Source: DASZBR01 sp033763845
GTDB taxonomy: Bacteria; Pseudomonadota; Gammaproteobacteria; DASZBR01
Direction: 5' to 3'
Length of the DNA stretch: 28,585 nucleotides
Assembly: GCA_033763845.1 (NCBI GenBank)
Contig: JANRJR010000048.1
Location: 1 to 28,585, forward strand
Every line of letters starts with the position of its first letter. Within the stretch, counting starts at the first letter, position 1. The translations under genes and the position numbers were made by a program. This document shows, one piece after another, positions 23,571-28,585 of the stretch. The notes under the pieces are model-generated. The model searched no databases. It was not told the origin of the DNA and saw only the letters and a list, made by a program, of their open reading frames with translations.

Positions 23571-24830
23571 TTAATGTCTCTGCGGTTTCACTTGTGAAAC
23601 TGGTCTAGCCTCTGCTGCTCTACGCGGCGGAACAACTGGGATGGGACGCTGAGGTTGGGCTTTAAAAGTTTTATCTTCTGCAAACACATTGCGCTCCAAT
23701 CCAAAGATCGCTGTGCGTGGAGGCGTCGTCATTAATAATTTTAAATAATCGGCATGCTTTAATCCGTTTGGATTATTCAAAGCTGCTTTTAAATCATTGA
23801 TAAAATCACTCAATTCCTTTGCCGTAGGCATGCTGAACCCGTCTTTGTGAACTTTCTCCATTTTAGCAATCAAAGCATTCTGCAATTCTTTCGGAATAAC
23901 TTTATCCAAAAATTTTTCTTTGCACTCGTCTAATGACACACGCACTTCCATTCTATAGTGATATGCTTTGTTAATTTTATCGACAAATTTTAATCCTATA
24001 TCCTTGGCCGAATATAATTTATTTAATGACGCATGATCATGCTCAAGATCAAATTCTTTCAGAAAATCTCTATCTCCTCTTTTTGCGGTTCTAAAAAAAG
24101 CGGCTATGTATTCGGGATGATCATCTTTATGGCGAATTAAAAAATCAGCAATATGCTCAGGTTTACACGTTTGAATTCGTGCATATGCTGCATGTCGACG
24201 TTTTGCAAATATTGATTTAAATGGATTAGGACCTTGCTCTCTAAATAAGTCTTCGAGATCTTTTATTTTCATTTCAGCTTGAAAACGACGCGCTATTTCA
24301 GTTGAAGCACGCAATTGATCGGGATAATCCGTGTTTTTGGATTGAAGATGAAGCTCAATTTTAGGTAACCACTGAAACAGTGGCGAAAGATTTCTCTCTA
24401 GTTTGGCAGATTCAATAGCCGTTAAGTTATTTTTTCTCCTCCGTTCAGTCTGGCTATCAAAAATTTTATATCGGCGATCCATTTGTTGGGCTACAGAAAT
24501 AAAATCAACTACTGCTTTAACACGAGACGGATCCTCTCGAAAATATTCCAAAGCAAAGTTCAATTTTTGTACAGGATCTTCAATTTTTGAACTAGACAAA
24601 GGCTCGAGCACTGCACACACGGCTTGATAGCGCACACCAAAATCCACCACCGAGGGATCTTTTCTATATTTTTCTATAAATCTATCCATCAATGCTTTGG
24701 TTTCAGTAGCTTTTACACTTCCTACAAAAGGCCCACATAAATGTAATACTTCTTGTTCCCAAGTTCGCCCCAGCTTGGGAGAACCGCCATCACTGGGTCT
24801 TCTCACTGTTTCAAAATTTTCTTCGTCCAT
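23571..24830 (-). CDS. Candidate effector, paralogue of the 1136-aa neighbour
   Basis: 419 residues, no known family by name. TWEQ at 23-26 recalls the TWEQYW start of the neighbour's first module. A helical module at about 46-165 (KDPSVVDFGVRYQAV ... LERNLSPLFQWLPKIELHL) aligns with residues 484-605 of the neighbour. Residues 301-390 (DECKEKFLDKVIPKELQNAL ... LKHADYLKLLM) align with the neighbour's C-terminal domain. The tail has RPIPVVPPRR (395-404), fitting SH3-ligand consensus R-x-x-P-x-x-P and P-x-x-P-x-R. No signal peptide or membrane helix. The ATG at 24830 has GAGGAG 7 bases upstream; a TTG start at 24848 is less likely. It lies 23 bp downstream of the 1136-aa gene, same operon. Effector role is inferred. 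Confidence 0.72.
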   Translation of the reverse strand: MDEENFETVRRPSDGGSPKLGRTWEQEVLHLCGPFVGSVKATETKALMDRFIEKYRKDPSVVDFGVRYQAVCAVLEPLSSSKIEDPVQKLNFALEYFREDPSRVKAVVDFISVAQQMDRRYKIFDSQTERRRKNNLTAIESAKLERNLSPLFQWLPKIELHLQSKNTDYPDQLRASTEIARRFQAEMKIKDLEDLFREQGPNPFKSIFAKRRHAAYARIQTCKPEHIADFLIRHKDDHPEYIAAFFRTAKRGDRDFLKEFDLEHDHASLNKLYSAKDIGLKFVDKINKAYHYRMEVRVSLDECKEKFLDKVIPKELQNALIAKMEKVHKDGFSMPTAKELSDFINDLKAALNNPNGLKHADYLKLLMTTPPRTAIFGLERNVFAEDKTFKAQPQRPIPVVPPRRAAEARPVSQVKPQRH

Positions 24831-24853
24831 TTCATTTCTCCTCAACAATTAAT

Positions 24854-27800
24854 TTATTTTCCACCATGATGTGGCTTTGGCGCATCAGAACTTTTTGCTT
24901 GTGCCGATGGCCTTGGCGGCAACGGACGCTGAAAACCTTTATTATTGCTGGGAAAATCAGCGCTCTCTAATTTAAACAAACTCATGAATTTTCCATCATA
25001 TTTACTATCCGTCAACATTATCAAATAGCGCTTGTAATCTAAACCAACGCCATCTTTCATCTTCAGATTATCATTAATGTCTTTAACAAACGCTTTCATT
25101 TGATCTAAATCAGGAAATTTTTCTGAAGGATGTTGAGCAATTTTCTCTTTTAACGCATTAGCAAGTTGCTTATTGTTAATTTTATCTAGTTCTTTCAGGC
25201 ATTCTTGCTGATGCTCACCTTTAGATTCTTTCTCAAACTTAAGCGCGTCAAGCTCAGCAATAAGATCTTCTACACTCTCTTGTGGCTTCATTGCTTCTAA
25301 ATTTTCTGCTGCTCTTGCAAGCATATCTTGATCATTGAGTACACTTTCATTATTTAAATATGTGTTACGCTCGATTAACTGTGAACGATTACTTTCACTC
25401 AAATGACTCGTTTGAAGTAACCCCATATCTCTCATGCTTGCCAATATCACAGGATCACGACTATCAATTAATTTTTCGAGTAATTCCGGATGCTCTGCAA
25501 ATTCTTTACGGAAATTACGGCGACCGGGCAAACGCGTACCAATACGACGCTTGAAAAACGCATCAGCTAAGCCGGGATCTTGAAGAATAGCATTGGTAAT
25601 TGCACCAATATCAAGACGAGAAACTTCACGATAAGCACGAGTGACTTTAACAACATCGCGTGGCCCACGCATAGTAAAAGGGTCAGGACTATTTTTAAAT
25701 AACTCATGTATTTTATTGTATGACTCTATAGCTTTATTGCCAGACGTTGGTAATAATTTTTCATCCTGTTCTACAGCCCTTACTGCAACTGATAACGTGG
25801 CACACAAATAAGCGCCTTCACCATCGTCACTAAATATCCCTGCAAGACGATTACCCATCCTCACATCAAAATTCGTAGGTTGAGATTGCTGAACAACTTT
25901 TATAAGTTCATCAAGAAGTTCATCACCGCCCAATGCCTTGGGCTGTTTTGCTTGAACCATTGCTGCATATATTCCCACAAGCAAATTTTTTGCTTTTTCA
26001 AAATAACCTTGCGCAAATGCCTCACGCATTTGTTGATAAGATTGGACAAGAGAAGCTGCTGGCACACTCTGTAGTTCGCCCTGTTCTCTTATATCAACAT
26101 CAAGATCACCAGGCGCCTGAATAACAACAGGATCTGAATCTTCATAATCATCGATACTTTCTTCATAACTCTCATCATCACTCGTTACAGGAGTTGTTGA
26201 ACGAGGAGTACCTTCTGGTGATTCTGTATCGGAATCTGATGCAATTTTTTCTACAAGAGGTTCTAGCCCCGGCATTAATCGATTAATACGCTGCGCGGTA
26301 CTGATGATTTCTTTTGTTTTCTCTGTGGTTAATTTTCCTGAGTTCTCAAGCTTTGCCACTTGCTCCATTTGTTTTACTAAAGGATCAATTTCACGTTGAT
26401 ATGCATTGGCCTGACTACCAATCCGATCAAATTTTTCCATTGTACCGCTGACATCAACCAACTCGTTGATGAGCGGCAAATGCAGTTTATATTTAAGCAA
26501 CCACTGAAACGGCTTGATTAAAGCGCTTCCCAATTGGAGCTTTTCCAAATTTCTCTGGGCAATGTCAGGCTTATTTTTTGAATTCGGTTCAGCGGCATAC
26601 CTCGATGACACTACATTTTCAAAACTGGTAAATGCAACAATCACTTGAAAAGCTCTACCTCCATCTTGGAGTAATAACTCAGCAATTTTTCCTGCTCTTT
26701 CAATTGGATCAACATCCTCTAACGCTGCAATTTGCTTAAAGTAATTCACTGCTTGCATATATAAGCTTACAAATTCTTTTACCATACGATCTTTGGGATA
26801 TTGCTGAAGAAGTTCCATCACTTTTGAGATAGTTTTATCAGATATAAATTCTGAGAAATTTTTGGAATTCATGTCATTTAATTCTGCGATCAGATTCTTG
26901 AGCTTTGCAGCATTTTTTTCAGCACGTTCAGCGTGTGCTGCTTTTTCACCACGCGCTAAGTTACCATCAACAACCGCGCGCATAAAATTCTGTCGATAAG
27001 TCTCTGGAGTACTTTTCATGAAAACAGTACGATCATTATCTTCAAGATTTTTGATGTCAACGCCCAATACTAAACATGCTACTCGATGTGCTTCAAAACT
27101 TTTTTCTCGATCTGGTTTTTCACTGGAAGATAAATTTTGCAATGCTTCGTCATAGGCAATCCAATAATGCTTCCATGTGACTTGAGAGTCATCCACAACA
27201 GGAGCACTCATCCTTTCAATGCCCCATTGTTTTAACTGAGCGGCTTCTGCTTCTTTTTGCGCAGCAACTTGTTGTTGTGCTACATCCTCTTCTCGAGCGA
27301 TAACTAAACTTATATTGTCTGAAATTTGACTATATAACGCATTTAATCCCGGCGTAGAACGCTGTGCTAACATCCATTGTAACGGCGCCATTAATTTTGC
27401 ATCAGGCATCCATTCAGGAGCACCAGTTTTTTCTGCACAGGCTTTTAAAATATTATTCAACGCTTTAGCATATTCCATAATATTCCCGTAATTTTTTTCT
27501 TGATTTTTTTCGGGTGATTTATCACGTAATGTCAATTGGGCGCCATACCATTTATCCATAAATTCATTGCGCAAATTATCTAATACTTCTTCTACAGAAT
27601 CTCGTGATACTGCACGAACAGTTGGGTCATGTTTAAACTTTGCGGCTTCGGATTGAACATAATCAGAATTACGATAACCTTCAATATCAAATCCAAAGTT
27701 TGCAATGTCATCTCGGTTATTTTCCGTTTCGGCAAATTCATTTGCATGTTGAGAATACACATTTTGTTTTGAAGCTTTTACTGATTTTTGTCTTTTAGGT

Positions 27801-28264
27801 AACGTTGGTATTTGAAATGCCGTAACGATTTTACCTTTCGCACTCGCTGCTGCATCCCTAAATGGTTGCAGAGGACTATTTAGTCTCGGCTTTACTCTAT
27901 TTTCAATATCCATTTCATAAGAATCTGGCTCGTCATCTGCCACTTGCACTTCAAGCCCTGAACTATTTTGTGTTCCTGCACGGGTTAGTTTTGTGGTTTC
28001 ACCATAAATAGCATCTGGATTTTGTTTTTTGAGTTCTTCAACAGCCTGCATAAATTTTGCTTGATAATCTGCAGCACTGGGATCTCCAGCGAACTGTTCA
28101 ATATTTTGTAAATTATCAGATGAAATATTAATCTTGAGCGCCCTAAGAACTTCGTCGTGTGAGAGTCCTCCCACGGCATAAACTTCCCAATACTGCTCCC
28201 AGGTGACATCTGCTCCACTGATAATTCGTTGCCCCATTAATTTTTCTTTATCGCCTTCTTTCAT
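24854..28264 (-). CDS. Large multi-module candidate effector (1136 aa)
   Basis: 1136 residues, no signal peptide or membrane helix. Visible modules: A1 at 20-88 and A2 at 362-432, both starting VTW-x-x-YW and ending with Y(Q/R)-x-x-FM-(Q/R)-AV. B1 at 207-318 and B2 at 484-605 are helical, each containing P-(L/F)QW-(M/L)L; B2 has SALIKPFQWLLKYKLHLPLI at 580-599, resembling CR3 of RhoGEF (DH) domains. An acidic Ser/Thr linker lies at 675-712. A C-terminal domain at 903-1105 is shared with the next gene, and the tail has RPLPPRP at 1113-1119, an SH3 class I ligand pattern. AAGGAG stands 5 bases before the ATG. It follows the partial gene by 30 bp and precedes its paralogue by 23 bp. Function is unknown; a host-directed secreted protein is the favoured inference. 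Confidence 0.75.
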   Translation of the reverse strand: MKEGDKEKLMGQRIISGADVTWEQYWEVYAVGGLSHDEVLRALKINISSDNLQNIEQFAGDPSAADYQAKFMQAVEELKKQNPDAIYGETTKLTRAGTQNSSGLEVQVADDEPDSYEMDIENRVKPRLNSPLQPFRDAAASAKGKIVTAFQIPTLPKRQKSVKASKQNVYSQHANEFAETENNRDDIANFGFDIEGYRNSDYVQSEAAKFKHDPTVRAVSRDSVEEVLDNLRNEFMDKWYGAQLTLRDKSPEKNQEKNYGNIMEYAKALNNILKACAEKTGAPEWMPDAKLMAPLQWMLAQRSTPGLNALYSQISDNISLVIAREEDVAQQQVAAQKEAEAAQLKQWGIERMSAPVVDDSQVTWKHYWIAYDEALQNLSSSEKPDREKSFEAHRVACLVLGVDIKNLEDNDRTVFMKSTPETYRQNFMRAVVDGNLARGEKAAHAERAEKNAAKLKNLIAELNDMNSKNFSEFISDKTISKVMELLQQYPKDRMVKEFVSLYMQAVNYFKQIAALEDVDPIERAGKIAELLLQDGGRAFQVIVAFTSFENVVSSRYAAEPNSKNKPDIAQRNLEKLQLGSALIKPFQWLLKYKLHLPLINELVDVSGTMEKFDRIGSQANAYQREIDPLVKQMEQVAKLENSGKLTTEKTKEIISTAQRINRLMPGLEPLVEKIASDSDTESPEGTPRSTTPVTSDDESYEESIDDYEDSDPVVIQAPGDLDVDIREQGELQSVPAASLVQSYQQMREAFAQGYFEKAKNLLVGIYAAMVQAKQPKALGGDELLDELIKVVQQSQPTNFDVRMGNRLAGIFSDDGEGAYLCATLSVAVRAVEQDEKLLPTSGNKAIESYNKIHELFKNSPDPFTMRGPRDVVKVTRAYREVSRLDIGAITNAILQDPGLADAFFKRRIGTRLPGRRNFRKEFAEHPELLEKLIDSRDPVILASMRDMGLLQTSHLSESNRSQLIERNTYLNNESVLNDQDMLARAAENLEAMKPQESVEDLIAELDALKFEKESKGEHQQECLKELDKINNKQLANALKEKIAQHPSEKFPDLDQMKAFVKDINDNLKMKDGVGLDYKRYLIMLTDSKYDGKFMSLFKLESADFPSNNKGFQRPLPPRPSAQAKSSDAPKPHHGGK

Positions 28265-28294
28265 GTCCGTCTCCTTACAGTTGGCTACCCCACC

Positions 28295-28585
28295 TTATAC
28301 TTCCTGTCTCACACTAGCATTCGCCACCTTTGGCTCAAATTTTTTATATTCTCCATAAATCACTTCATCCTCTTTAATTCTTTGCTTTAATTGTAGATTA
28401 GCTTCAATTTCATCCACAAAACACTCATCTTTGAATTTTTCTTTGGCCTCAGACACATCACGACAAACAGCCTCAACGTCTTTCTCAACAGCTGTAGTTA
28501 AAGCAATTTTTACAGCTTCGGGCAATGTTAGCTTTGGGTTTCTCAGTGCTTGTCTCATTTCTGGAACACCGTACCCTGCGATATC
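28295..28585 (-). CDS. C-terminal fragment of a third family member (5' end beyond window)
   Basis: 97 codons are open from the right edge to a stop at 28295. The internal ATG at 28558 is preceded by nine in-frame sense codons up to base 28585 and lacks a ribosome site, so the gene almost certainly starts outside the window. The visible part is helical and charged. KEDEVIYGEYKKFEP near the end resembles NPDAIYGETTKL at 83-93 of the 1136-aa protein, so it may be a related module. It is followed by the 1136-aa gene after 30 bp, same strand, so it probably belongs to the same operon. Confidence 0.6.
   Translation of the reverse strand, partial: DIAGYGVPEMRQALRNPKLTLPEAVKIALTTAVEKDVEAVCRDVSEAKEKFKDECFVDEIEANLQLKQRIKEDEVIYGEYKKFEPKVANASVRQEV

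Noticed and set aside
28295..28558. A complete 87-residue gene starting at 28558
   Set aside because: The frame remains open to the window edge and there is no ribosome site before that ATG, so it is treated as a truncated longer gene.
1..28585. tRNA genes, CRISPR arrays, transposases, prophage genes
   Set aside because: Looked for by eye on both strands; no cloverleaf-like GTTCRA loops in context, regular spaced repeats or recombinase motifs were found.

Overview
The window reads as chromosomal DNA of an AT-rich, host-associated gammaproteobacterium, most likely of the order Legionellales (Coxiellaceae, Aquicella or Berkiella-like). Three things suggest this. The housekeeping genes are typical gammaproteobacterial ones (waaP, mpl, holC, ttcA, mnmA, dnaX-ybaB-recR, maeA). 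They are interspersed with eukaryote-like proteins (an F-box protein, large multi-module proteins with SH3-ligand-like tails). One candidate effector gene also carries a PmrA-box-like motif. The placement is inference; there is no rRNA gene to confirm it.

Layout. 1-2401: rluC (runs off the left end), and divergently proS with a half-size TSUP/TauE transporter. 2405-3386: a palindromic repeat, then an HXXEE membrane protein and a secreted SH3b protein on the minus strand. 3420-7976: thyA, waaP (LPS heptose kinase) and a GT9 heptosyltransferase-like gene converge on mpl (murein recycling) and a GT2 glycosyltransferase; this is a cell-envelope block. 8031-9823: holC and a MATE exporter, ending in a bidirectional terminator shared with an HU-like gene. 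10406-12927: tRNA thiolation genes ttcA and mnmA plus a degenerate squalene/phytoene-synthase-like protein. 12982-15930: a PHS-type MFS transporter, a putative nuclease-fold protein of unknown function and an unknown convergent gene. 15933-19232: pgeF, the 4.5S RNA gene ffs, and the dnaX-ybaB-recR replication/repair operon. 19243-23483: an F-box protein with about 33-residue repeats, a MATCAP/QEGLP-type metallopeptidase and an NAD-malic enzyme. 23484-28585: two intergenic hairpins and a minus-strand operon of related, multi-module candidate effectors (419 aa, 1136 aa, and a third cut by the right edge).

The points most worth following are as follows. (1) The right-end operon encodes paralogous proteins. 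They share a helical module with a segment resembling the last conserved helix of eukaryotic RhoGEF (DH) domains, a common C-terminal domain, and proline-rich tails matching SH3-ligand consensus. (2) The F-box gene lies behind a match to the Legionella/Coxiella PmrA box. (3) The prolyl-tRNA synthetase has cleanly lost its editing (INS) domain. (4) The squalene-synthase-like protein has lost its catalytic aspartates.

No tRNA, rRNA, CRISPR array, transposase or prophage gene was recognised. No intergenic stretch exceeds 300 bases.
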